DNA of 15,911 bases from JBBIRT01 sp037441725 (GCA_037441725.1 JBBIRT010000076.1:1-15911); one strand, 5' to 3'; shown: positions 7,939 through 15,476, counted from the stretch's first letter. Notes: a model not told the origin generated them from the letters alone. Program-made: numbers and translations.

Positions 7939-9543
7939 ATGTCTTTTCTAAAAAAATTATCAGTTGGATTATTCATTTTGACCATTGGGATAGGGATGTT
8001 ACTCAACCTTGTTCCATCCTCAACCGCTCAAACAAAACAAGTAATAACCATCAACCCTCCGCTATCCAGTACAGACGATCCCCCTCCGGCCAATGTGGTA
8101 AGAGGTGGTATCCTGAAGATGATCAGACCCACCTTCCCCAAGAATGTTGGCTACCCACCGGAGTGGGCTCCAGCAGACTCTATTAACGCCCTCCCATCAT
8201 GTGAAAGGCTGATCGATTGGGATGCTAAGGGGAATGTTATCCCTTGGCTCGCCCGGTCCTGGGAATTGGATTTAAAGAATAATACTGTCACCTTTCACCT
8301 TCGGAAGGGAGTGAAGTTCCATGACGGCACCCCTTTTAATGCCGAGGCTGCCAGATGGAACTTTCAATTGAGGTTGGATACAAAGTCGCAAATCGATGGT
8401 GACCTTATAAAGTCTGTAGAGGTCCTTGACGAATATACTCTTAGGCTCAATTGCACAGATATTACCACTTGGTCTCCTTACATCTATGGCTGGGGACAAC
8501 ACATCTCACCCACTGCATTTGAAAAGAACGGCGGAAAAGAATGGGCGAGGTTTAACTCGGTTGGAACAGGTCCCTTCAAAGTAGTCGAATTCAAACGAGA
8601 CAATCTCTTGAGGTTTGAGAAGAATAAAGACTATTGGCGAAAAGGTTATCCCCTACTTGATGGCATAGAAATCCGCTGGGTACCTAACCCGGTAACTGCC
8701 TCGATGTTGATGGAGACAAAAGAAGCCGACTTCTGGGGAGACACTGACAGAGTGGCCCAAGTGCTCGATCTTGAGAAGAAGGGTTTTAAAATAAACTGGG
8801 GGCCCGGTATGTTCTGGGCGCTTCTGCCAGCCAATGCCAAAGACCCCAAGTCGCCCTATGTGAACAAGAAGGTGCGTGAGGCTCTGGAATATGCTATTGA
8901 CCGCCCGGCCATTGCAAAGTCAATTGGATTCGGTAAGTACGAGCCCTTGACTCATCTTGAACCTTCCAATTCACCGGCCTACATCAAGGGTTATAACCCT
9001 CGGCCCTACAATCCCGAGAAGGCCAGACAGCTCCTCGCTGAGGCAGGTTACCCTAATGGCCTTGAGACCAAATTGCTTGCCATGGATACTCAGCAGGATG
9101 CTGCCATTGCTCTGAAAAGATATCTCGATGAGGCCGGTTTCAAAGTGAATATCGATATCTGCGATATGGGTAGGTACTTCGCAGCAGTTTTTTCTCCGAC
9201 AGGCTGGACAGACCTCGTGCTTGCTGCATCAGGCATCAATCCCGACGCAACGGATATTTTCGTTCACTTCGGTCCAAGGCCTTGGACTTACCGTTACGGT
9301 TTCATTGCCAAAACACCAGAATTCCTTTCATTGTGTGAAAAAGCCCTGAAGACCTATGATCCAGCTGATTTTAAAGTAGCCCTCCAAGCAGCGATTAAGC
9401 AGGCAAGCGAGGATGCCATGATCATTCCCCTTTGGAGGTCTGCTATGATGGGTGTATTACAACCCTGGGTGCATACGGACTATATAAAAATACATTCCGT
9501 CGTCTGGTACTCCCATCAGGACTGGATGGAGAAGAGGAAGTAA
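7939..9543 (+). CDS. Family-5 ABC transporter periplasmic solute-binding protein (SBP3)
   Basis: This is a third Dpp/Opp-type binding protein, 534 residues, placed after the ATPase genes. The signal peptide spans residues 1-30 (cleavage near STA|Q) with no lipobox Cys. A Pro/Ser/Thr-rich stretch (31-54) absent from SBP1 and SBP2 precedes the conserved GGILKM start of the mature fold. Core motifs are kept: RKGVKFHDGTPFNAE, YWRKGYPLLDGIEIRWVPNPVTAS, RPYNPEKARQLLAEAGYPNG and a C-terminal HQDWMEK resembling the ends of SBP1 and SBP2. AAGGAGG (7924-7930) is 8 nt before the ATG. It is more divergent than the SBP1/SBP2 pair, so it may present a different ligand to the same permease. The 125-bp gap before it has only a weak CTCCAA/TTGGAG inverted repeat with a long loop. 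Confidence 0.93.
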   Translation: MSFLKKLSVGLFILTIGIGMLLNLVPSSTAQTKQVITINPPLSSTDDPPPANVVRGGILKMIRPTFPKNVGYPPEWAPADSINALPSCERLIDWDAKGNVIPWLARSWELDLKNNTVTFHLRKGVKFHDGTPFNAEAARWNFQLRLDTKSQIDGDLIKSVEVLDEYTLRLNCTDITTWSPYIYGWGQHISPTAFEKNGGKEWARFNSVGTGPFKVVEFKRDNLLRFEKNKDYWRKGYPLLDGIEIRWVPNPVTASMLMETKEADFWGDTDRVAQVLDLEKKGFKINWGPGMFWALLPANAKDPKSPYVNKKVREALEYAIDRPAIAKSIGFGKYEPLTHLEPSNSPAYIKGYNPRPYNPEKARQLLAEAGYPNGLETKLLAMDTQQDAAIALKRYLDEAGFKVNIDICDMGRYFAAVFSPTGWTDLVLAASGINPDATDIFVHFGPRPWTYRYGFIAKTPEFLSLCEKALKTYDPADFKVALQAAIKQASEDAMIIPLWRSAMMGVLQPWVHTDYIKIHSVVWYSHQDWMEKRK

Positions 9544-9571
9544 ATTAAGAGAAAAAAATAACCCCTCCTAA

Positions 9572-9615
9572 CCTCCCCTCGGTTTCGAGTCGCAATGACT
9601 TAATCTAAGGGGAGG
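9572..9615 (+). promoter_or_regulatory. Inverted repeat covering an upstream Shine-Dalgarno-like sequence
   Basis: CCTCCCCT (9572-9579) is exactly complementary to AGGGGAGG (9608-9615), giving an 8-bp stem with a 28-nt loop. The right arm is the purine-rich stretch nearest the first possible ATG (9627) of the following flavoprotein. The fold might mask that site or merely act as a weak attenuator. The sequence also contains two other C-rich stretches that could compete for pairing. Confidence 0.35.
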
Positions 9616-9647
9616 CAAAGGGAGTTATGAATCGGAGGAGAACATAT

Positions 9648-11639
9648 ATGACAACATGGAATGAATATGTAGAGATAAACGGATCAGTCCCTGAATGGCC
9701 ATACCCTATTCAATATGAGAAAGAGAACGAAGTGAACACAGATGTCCTCATTGTAGGAGGTGGGGTTGCAGGCTGTCATGCTGCAATCAGTGCTGCAAGA
9801 AATGGAGCTAATGTTGTCCTCACTGAAGTGGGTCATGCAAAAAGGAGTGGCTCTGGAGGGGCTGGGGTTGACCACTGGCATGGGGCCTGTACCAATCCTT
9901 GTTCAAAGGTCACTCCTCTCGACTATACCCAAGCGGTGTTGGAGTGCGCCCATGGCTATTCCAATGGAATTGCCCGCTACATTGTTTGCAAAGAAGGTTG
10001 GGACACCCTTCTCGAGTGTGAAGAGATGGGCGTTCAGATCCGAGATGTGAAGGATGAATTCAAGGGTGCGGATTTCAGAGACGAAGAGACAAAACTCATG
10101 TTTGCTTACGACTACAAGAGCCGCCATGTCATTCGTATCTGGGGTTTTAACATCAAGCCATGTCTCTATAACGAGATGAGGCGATTAGGGGTAAGAATTT
10201 TTAATCGGGTGTTGGTCACAGGACTTCTTACCGAGGGAGGCAAACAGGGAGCCAAAGTGGTTGGAGCCACTGGGATCAATACAAGGACAGGAGAATTCTA
10301 TGTATTTAAATCAAAGGCAACGATCATCACCACCGGGGGAGCAGCTCGCCTCTTTTCGTTTGCACCAGAATTAACCGCTGCAGGATCGATGGCTAATATG
10401 AACAGCGCTGGAGTGGGATACTTTCTCGGCTGGAAAGCAGGGGCTGAGTTTGTCCTGATGGAGCAGACAGGTCCAGGTCGACTTACAGGTTTTGGCTATG
10501 CACCGTACAGCATGGGTAATACAAGCAACACCTATCATGGAACTCCAATCGTTGATGCGAATGGGAAGGAGGTTCCCTGGTTTGACCCCTATGGAAGAGA
10601 ACTCAAGACCATACAGGAGCGATTCCTTCCATCCCCAGAACAGAGGTTTCAGCTTGGCATCGGAATAGGACTCCATTATTATCTTAAACCATATGTCCTC
10701 AATGATCTGACCCGCGATCTCCCTGAACGGATTCGTAATGGGGAGTTTACATTGCCTCTCTATGCAGATTTGACCCGTATGCCTGAATTGGAACGGAGGG
10801 TTATATTTGGAATGATGGTCGGAAATGAAGGAAAAACTCGAATTCCAATCTATGACACCTTTACCAAAGCAGGGTTCGATCCTGATAAGGATATGCTTCA
10901 GGCTCCAGTGTTGATTCCTGAGGGATACCAGAATTCCAATTTTTGGGGTGGGAACCCTATTCCCCACCTGAGGAGCTTAGCAGGCGGAGGTTTCTTAGTG
11001 GATTGGGATCTAAGAACTTCTCTTGAGGGCCTCTACGCTGCATGGGGTTCCACTATCTTCGGGGGAGGATGTCATGGCGAAGCCCATACGACTGGAAGAT
11101 TTGCCGGACGGAAGGCAGCCAGCTATGCAAAAAGGGCAGCTGAACCCGTGTTGAATCGAAAACAGGTGGAGGAAGAAAAAAACTGGGCTTATCGACCCAT
11201 TAAACAGAAGAAAGAGGGAGTGGGTTGGAAAGAGCTAAACTATGCGATTGCCCGAGTCATGCAGGATTATTGTAATAAATATAAAAATGAATTTACCCTT
11301 CTTCATGGACTGAGATTACTCAGAGAGATGAAGGAAAATGAAGCAGCCACTGCCTATGCCGCAAACCCCCATGAATTGGGTCGCACTCTGGAATGCCATT
11401 CCCTGATCGCTGTGGGGGAAATGATTATGGAGGCCTCCCGGGCGAGGAAATGCAGTAGCGTTTACCTTGATTTCTATAGGTTGGACTATCCACAAATGGA
11501 CCCACCGGAATGGGAGAAGTTTTTGGTGATTCGGCAAGAAGGGGGCAGCGTGAAGGTAAGAGACCTTCCCCTCGATTTTCATTTAAAACCACCCTATGCC
11601 CCAGATTATGAAGAAAATTACATACTTCATGCCAAATAA
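9648..11639 (+). CDS. FAD-dependent oxidoreductase, fumarate reductase/AprA-like flavoprotein (flavoprotein A)
   Basis: This cytoplasmic flavoprotein belongs to the succinate dehydrogenase/fumarate reductase/APS-reductase alpha-subunit superfamily. The start at 9648 (663 residues) is preferred because CGGAGGAG (9633-9640) lies 7 nt before it; an in-frame ATG at 9627 would add seven residues but is less well spaced. The ADP-binding Rossmann motif VLIVGGGVAGCHAA is at about 33-46, with acidic Glu60 ending the second strand, then the Gly-rich SGSGGAG segment. The C-terminal FAD motif is GLYAAWGSTIFGGGCHGEAHTTGR, where the usual AAGE/AAGD is AAWG. A helical C-terminal domain contains NPHELGRTLEC, a feature shared with flavoprotein B. 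The position of the fumarate-reductase His-Pro-Thr signature reads LMEQTG, so fumarate reduction is doubtful. It probably exchanges electrons with the ferredoxin encoded 64 bp downstream. The substrate is unknown. Confidence 0.88.
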   Translation: MTTWNEYVEINGSVPEWPYPIQYEKENEVNTDVLIVGGGVAGCHAAISAARNGANVVLTEVGHAKRSGSGGAGVDHWHGACTNPCSKVTPLDYTQAVLECAHGYSNGIARYIVCKEGWDTLLECEEMGVQIRDVKDEFKGADFRDEETKLMFAYDYKSRHVIRIWGFNIKPCLYNEMRRLGVRIFNRVLVTGLLTEGGKQGAKVVGATGINTRTGEFYVFKSKATIITTGGAARLFSFAPELTAAGSMANMNSAGVGYFLGWKAGAEFVLMEQTGPGRLTGFGYAPYSMGNTSNTYHGTPIVDANGKEVPWFDPYGRELKTIQERFLPSPEQRFQLGIGIGLHYYLKPYVLNDLTRDLPERIRNGEFTLPLYADLTRMPELERRVIFGMMVGNEGKTRIPIYDTFTKAGFDPDKDMLQAPVLIPEGYQNSNFWGGNPIPHLRSLAGGGFLVDWDLRTSLEGLYAAWGSTIFGGGCHGEAHTTGRFAGRKAASYAKRAAEPVLNRKQVEEEKNWAYRPIKQKKEGVGWKELNYAIARVMQDYCNKYKNEFTLLHGLRLLREMKENEAATAYAANPHELGRTLECHSLIAVGEMIMEASRARKCSSVYLDFYRLDYPQMDPPEWEKFLVIRQEGGSVKVRDLPLDFHLKPPYAPDYEENYILHAK

Positions 11640-11703
11640 CTCTCTTCTACCTTTCTTCCCTTATGGGAGGAATGGAGGGTGATCTCGAGAAAGGAGTTTA
11701 AAA

Positions 11704-12051
11704 ATGAATCAAAAAGTATATATGATCCCTAATCCACCCACTCCGAACAAAGGACAGAGATTCAATCCTGACATCTGTAATGGTTGTAACCTCTGTGTCG
11801 AGATCTGTCCTACGGATGTGATGATGCCAAACCCGGAGAAGAAGAAACCTCCTATTGTGCTTTACCCTGAAGAATGCTGGTTCTGTGGGACCTGTATAGA
11901 GGAATGTCCAAGACCAGGAGCAATCACTATGACTCACCCCTTATGTCAAAATATTTCTGTAAATTGGAAGCGTAAGGATACAGGAGAATATTTCCGCCTT
12001 GGGATGAAGAACCCACCTCCCCCCAATACCCGACCTCCCTCTGGCGGATGA
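11704..12051 (+). CDS. 2x[4Fe-4S] ferredoxin, AprB-like electron-transfer subunit
   Basis: This is a 115-residue iron-sulfur protein with two complete CxxCxxCxxxCP motifs: C25, C28, C31, C35 and C58, C61, C64, C68. The segment between and around the clusters (CPTDVMMPNPEK...YPEECWFCGTC) resembles the beta subunit of APS reductase and related ferredoxins. Residues 70-115 form a cluster-free tail ending in a Pro-rich PPPPNTRPPSGG stretch; AprB uses a C-terminal tail to grip its flavoprotein partner, and this tail may do the same (inference). AAAGGAG lies 7 nt before the ATG. The gene follows flavoprotein A and precedes a second ferredoxin by 21 bp. The simplest role is to pass electrons to or from the flavin of a neighbouring flavoprotein. 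Confidence 0.9.
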   Translation: MNQKVYMIPNPPTPNKGQRFNPDICNGCNLCVEICPTDVMMPNPEKKKPPIVLYPEECWFCGTCIEECPRPGAITMTHPLCQNISVNWKRKDTGEYFRLGMKNPPPPNTRPPSGG

Positions 12052-12072
12052 TCCCCATAGAAGGAGTCATCA

Positions 12073-12318
12073 ATGTTAAGACCCATTGTCTTCAATGACG
12101 AAATTTGTAAAGGATGTAATCAATGTGTTGAGGTCTGTTTAATGGAAATTCTACAACCAAACCCTGAAAAGGGGAAACCCCCACAGGTAGTATACCCAGA
12201 GGAATGTGCCTATGATGGCGCCTGTTTTATCCATTGCCCACTCAGGGATAAAGGTGCCATCAAGGTAGTACCTCCCCTTCCAATGAGGGTCTCCATCCTA
12301 AGAGGCAAGGGCAGATAA
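12073..12318 (+). CDS. Short dicluster ferredoxin with an Asp-substituted second cluster motif
   Basis: This 81-residue paralogue of the preceding ferredoxin shares its PNPEK.KPP..VYPEEC spacer. The first cluster motif is complete (C12, C15, C18, C22), though the usual Pro after the fourth Cys is Leu. The second motif reads C45-A-Y-D48-G-A-C51-F-I-H-C55-P: Asp replaces the second cysteine. In known ferredoxins such a CxxDxxC motif gives a [3Fe-4S] cluster or a [4Fe-4S] cluster with an Asp ligand, often with altered potential. The extended tail of the first ferredoxin is missing. AAGGAG lies 7 nt before the ATG, so it is likely co-translated from the same mRNA. It may partner flavoprotein B, which follows after the repeat region. 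Confidence 0.88.
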   Translation: MLRPIVFNDEICKGCNQCVEVCLMEILQPNPEKGKPPQVVYPEECAYDGACFIHCPLRDKGAIKVVPPLPMRVSILRGKGR

Positions 12319-12326
12319 AAACGTTG

Positions 12327-12419
12327 AACGATGAACAATGGAAAACGAACTGTAACTGTTTATTGTTCATCGTTTATCGTTTAATGTTTATTGTTCATCG
12401 TTTAACGTTTATCGTTCTA
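12327..12419. repeat. Degenerate heptamer repeat array with inverted arm
   Basis: From 12357 to 12419 the sequence parses into nine consecutive 7-mers of consensus YGTTYAW (for example TGTTTAT, TGTTCAT, CGTTTAA). A 20-bp unit TGTTTATTGTTCATCGTTTA occurs twice, at 12357-12376 and 12385-12404, a 28-bp (4x7) period. The left arm AACGATGAACAA (12327-12338) is the exact reverse complement of 12363-12374 and of 12391-12402, so a 12-bp stem can form in two alternative registers. It fills the 121-bp gap between ferredoxin 2 and flavoprotein B. Confidence 0.85.
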
Positions 12420-12439
12420 ATGACAAAGGAGTCAAATTC

Positions 12440-14194
12440 ATGAATTCTATTACTGAAGTTGTTCCAATAGAAACCGATGTATTAGTCATCGGGGGTGGAT
12501 TGGCAGGCTGCATGGCAGCCATCAAAGCCAGTGAGTATGGGGTAAAGGTTACTCTTGTTGAAAAAGCTAACACGGTGAGCAGTGGGTGTGCTGGGACAGG
12601 GATAGATCATGTTTGGGGTTATATTCCTCCGATCCACCAAAAAATGGGCTGGATGATCGATGATCTGATCGAAGACCATTCGCAGGGGATTGCACGAGGC
12701 CTCATTAATAAAGAACTACTTTACATGGTTGCCAATGAGAGCTATGAGAGGGTGCTCGATCTTGAAAAGTTTGGTGTGAATTTCAGGTACGAAGATAGCC
12801 CTCTTCCTGAAAAATTCAGAATCGTCCATCAATTCCATAGTATGCCAACTACTTTCAACTTTGATGGTAGGGACTTAAAGCTAATATTGACCAAAGAGGC
12901 TAAAAAAAGGAGGGTGGCAATCGTCAATCGTGTGATGGTCGTAGAGCTTCTCCATACCGATCAACAGATCTCTGGAGCCCTTGGCGTCGGGACGAATGAT
13001 GGTAAAATCTATTTTTTCAAAGCAAAAGCAGTGGTCCTATCCACAGGCCGGGCCAATCGATTGTCTCGAACTGTTACGGGTATATGGGGAAATCATCGAA
13101 TCCCTGTCAACGAAACAGGTGACGGAAGATCCATGGCCTTTCGAGTGGGGATCCCTATTATTAATATGGAATTTTATTCTCCAGCAACGTTCTCTATCGG
13201 CAACTTTGAGTTAAACTTGGGGTCTCCAAGGAACACGGTTCAACCAGCAGCCTCAGTTGTCGGCCCAAAAGGAGAAGTCATCGTTCCCAGAACCAATTTT
13301 TATGATTGGAGTAAACTGGGTATTGAGAAGGTCGATGCAAAGGAGTCCAGAGAGAAGTTTTTAAAAACCTTCCAGGCCCGTCCCCCTTACTTTCAACTTC
13401 ATCGACAAGGAGGAGGGCCATTCTACCTCGATCTCACCGGAGGGACAGAAGAGGAGATCCGTTATATTGAATGGTCTATCCAAAATGAGGGAAAGGGGTT
13501 TCTATTCCTTGATTATTTGAAAAATCAGGAGGGTTTTGATTTCAGGAAGGATAAATTAGAATGGCTTCCCAATAGCAGAGAGATGGCGGGGACTGCTGCC
13601 TCAGGGGTCTGGGTCAACCAAAACCTTGAAACAGAAGTTAAAAATCTTTTCGCAGCTGGCGATGATGTTGGAGGGGTACCCTGGATGTGCTCTCCAGGGG
13701 CATTTACCATGGGCTGGAGGGCAGGCGAGAGGGCAGCCATAGAAGCAATGAAGCAGAAAGCATTTTTAAAAGTGAATTTAGAGAGGGTGGAGTCCTTAAA
13801 AGAGTTATATTCTCATATGATGGGAAATAAAAACGGACTCCATTGGCGCGAGGTCGAAATGGCTGTTCAAAATATTGTTGATCACTATGCGGGAGAGGTC
13901 AGATCCGCCCCGATGTTGAGCAGGGGAATTGAACGTTTAAAAGAGATCAAACGGAATGTTTCATTTAGAGCCAAGAATCCCCATGAATTGATGCGCTGTT
14001 TGGAAGTAAGATCGATCATCGATAATGCTGAGATGATCTTTTTAGCCTCTCGAGAAAGAACAGAAAGTCGAAAGGCTCCTTTTGGGTTTTTTAGAGCTGA
14101 CTATCCTGAACAGGATGATAAGAATTGGCTTGCCTTTTTGGCCTTGAAATTGGAGGAGGAGGAACTTAAATTTTATAAAATTCCTATAAAATAA
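12440..14194 (+). CDS. FAD-dependent oxidoreductase, fumarate reductase/AprA-like flavoprotein (flavoprotein B)
   Basis: This is a second cytoplasmic flavoprotein of the fumarate reductase/APS-reductase alpha superfamily, 584 residues and shorter than flavoprotein A. The Rossmann FAD motif VLVIGGGLAGCMAA is at 14-27 with Glu41 at the end of the second strand, followed by SSGCAGTG. The C-terminal FAD motif is LFAAGDDVGGVP (403-414). The helical C-terminal domain (about 470-584) contains NPHELMRCLEVRS and FFRADYPEQDD, colinear with the same region of flavoprotein A. The segment equivalent to the fumarate-reductase MExxxFHPT signature is MEFYSPAT (243-250), lacking the His. AAAGGAG (12425-12431) lies 8 nt before the ATG. 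It closes the flavoprotein-ferredoxin-ferredoxin-flavoprotein block and ends 37 bp from the converging minus-strand gene. No hairpin terminator is visible in that gap. The substrate is unknown. Confidence 0.88.
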   Translation: MNSITEVVPIETDVLVIGGGLAGCMAAIKASEYGVKVTLVEKANTVSSGCAGTGIDHVWGYIPPIHQKMGWMIDDLIEDHSQGIARGLINKELLYMVANESYERVLDLEKFGVNFRYEDSPLPEKFRIVHQFHSMPTTFNFDGRDLKLILTKEAKKRRVAIVNRVMVVELLHTDQQISGALGVGTNDGKIYFFKAKAVVLSTGRANRLSRTVTGIWGNHRIPVNETGDGRSMAFRVGIPIINMEFYSPATFSIGNFELNLGSPRNTVQPAASVVGPKGEVIVPRTNFYDWSKLGIEKVDAKESREKFLKTFQARPPYFQLHRQGGGPFYLDLTGGTEEEIRYIEWSIQNEGKGFLFLDYLKNQEGFDFRKDKLEWLPNSREMAGTAASGVWVNQNLETEVKNLFAAGDDVGGVPWMCSPGAFTMGWRAGERAAIEAMKQKAFLKVNLERVESLKELYSHMMGNKNGLHWREVEMAVQNIVDHYAGEVRSAPMLSRGIERLKEIKRNVSFRAKNPHELMRCLEVRSIIDNAEMIFLASRERTESRKAPFGFFRADYPEQDDKNWLAFLALKLEEEELKFYKIPIK

Positions 14195-14231
14195 GAGTTT
14201 CCTCAACGATGATAGTGAACATTAAATGATC

Positions 14232-15476
14232 TCAACTATAAATTCCATACTCCTTGGTGGTTTCAAACATGGCCTTTACATTCTCAGGTTTGGCATCATC
14301 TAAAGCCGTTGCAGGAGCCATGATAAATCCCCCTCCCTTCCCCACGACTTTGATAAGCCTCTTACAGTAATCCCTCACATCATCTGGAGTCCCCCCCACC
14401 AACATGGAGAGGGGCACGTTCCCTTGAAGACATACCACATCTCCCAAAACCTCTTTGGCTTTGAAGAGATCGGTCCTTTCAAACATGTATACGGCTTTTC
14501 CTTTTGGAATATCACCAATCCACTCCAGACGGGTATCGCAATGACCTTCCCATAATATCATGGGGATGAGATCTTCAGCCACGAAGGTCTCAATCATCTT
14601 TTTTAGCCAAGGCCAGTAGAAGGTCTTAAACTGCTCAGGAGACATAAAACCGTCCAGCCCTTTATGGAGAGGAATAAATACACCTTTCTTATTTCCCCAT
14701 TTCGCCATCAATCCACTTCGAATCATCAATGGGTAAACCTTTTCGATCATGGCAATGAGCTTATCAGGGGAGCGTCTCATGTCTACCATTGCCCCTTTTG
14801 TCCCTCTAAGAATATCAGAGATGTAGTCAAAAGGAACAAGGGCAGCACTTCCCATGATGACAGGAAATCCAAGTTCAACGAGCTTCTGATCAAATTTCAT
14901 GGCTGCCCCGAATGCTTCTTGAACGACCTTGCCTGTTCTTACCATTGCCTCTAAGGCACTCTGTATTTCGGGATCTGCAAAGGCTATGAAGGTCCCAACG
15001 CCCATGTAATCCGTAACCATCTGCAAGGGAGGAAGTTTTTCAAATGGTTTAAGGGAGTCAAAGATTCGAGGCCAGACCTTTCGAATCACAAAGTCTGTTG
15101 GATCATAAAGATATTCATCATATTCTTCCTCTTTCATCATCTCCCTTTCCAAGAACTGGTAGGAAGACATTTCATCCAGACCATGCCCTGGCCAGGCAAG
15201 ACGATTATATCCGATGGATTCAAGTTGTGGGCCCAGATAGGTGAACATGAAAGGGTTCTCCCCTGTATCGGGCTGGAACTCTTGAAGAAAACGAAGGGCC
15301 GCCTCCTCAGCCTTATTGGGATCGTACATCACATCCCTGCAGCTGAACCCATAATATTTTGCAGAGAAAAAACTCCCAAAGGCACTAATGGGAACCCTAT
15401 CCGGTACTTTTAACTGAATGGCATCAAAAATCCTCTTCTCCCTTTCCTTATAAAGCTCTCCCAATTTTTCTCCCAT
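14232..15476 (-). CDS. Uroporphyrinogen decarboxylase (URO-D) superfamily protein, methyltransferase-like
   Basis: This is a TIM-barrel protein of the superfamily that includes HemE and the corrinoid/CoM methyltransferases MtaA and MtbA. I chose the ATG at 15476 (414 residues) because GGAGG (15487-15491) is well spaced before it and the family N-terminus (LYKEREKRIFDAI...VPDRVP) follows. A GTG at 15536 would add 20 unconserved residues. Family landmarks, numbered from that start: VPDRVP at 24-29, FMSPEQFKTFYWP at about 277-289, EGHCD at 310-314 where zinc-binding methyltransferases have a His/Cys site, CLQGNVP, and a GGGFIMAPA...PENVKAMFE C-terminus. True HemE is unlikely given the context and length (HemE is about 350). 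A role in methyl transfer or demethylation is inference from the family. It converges on the redox block and follows an FAD oxidoreductase gene on its own strand. Confidence 0.85.
   Translation of the reverse strand: MGEKLGELYKEREKRIFDAIQLKVPDRVPISAFGSFFSAKYYGFSCRDVMYDPNKAEEAALRFLQEFQPDTGENPFMFTYLGPQLESIGYNRLAWPGHGLDEMSSYQFLEREMMKEEEYDEYLYDPTDFVIRKVWPRIFDSLKPFEKLPPLQMVTDYMGVGTFIAFADPEIQSALEAMVRTGKVVQEAFGAAMKFDQKLVELGFPVIMGSAALVPFDYISDILRGTKGAMVDMRRSPDKLIAMIEKVYPLMIRSGLMAKWGNKKGVFIPLHKGLDGFMSPEQFKTFYWPWLKKMIETFVAEDLIPMILWEGHCDTRLEWIGDIPKGKAVYMFERTDLFKAKEVLGDVVCLQGNVPLSMLVGGTPDDVRDYCKRLIKVVGKGGGFIMAPATALDDAKPENVKAMFETTKEYGIYS

Noticed and set aside
9585..9601. Remnant of a dispersed extragenic repeat (GTCGCAATGACT-like)
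   Set aside because: Only a short stretch resembles such elements; without a genome-wide search it cannot be separated from chance.
10371..10967. 198-residue minus-strand reading frame inside flavoprotein A
   Set aside because: It is antisense to conserved flavoprotein coding sequence, resembles no family, and is most likely a shadow of biased codon use.
12357..12419. CRISPR array
   Set aside because: The units are 7 bp and contiguous, with no unique spacers and no cas genes nearby.
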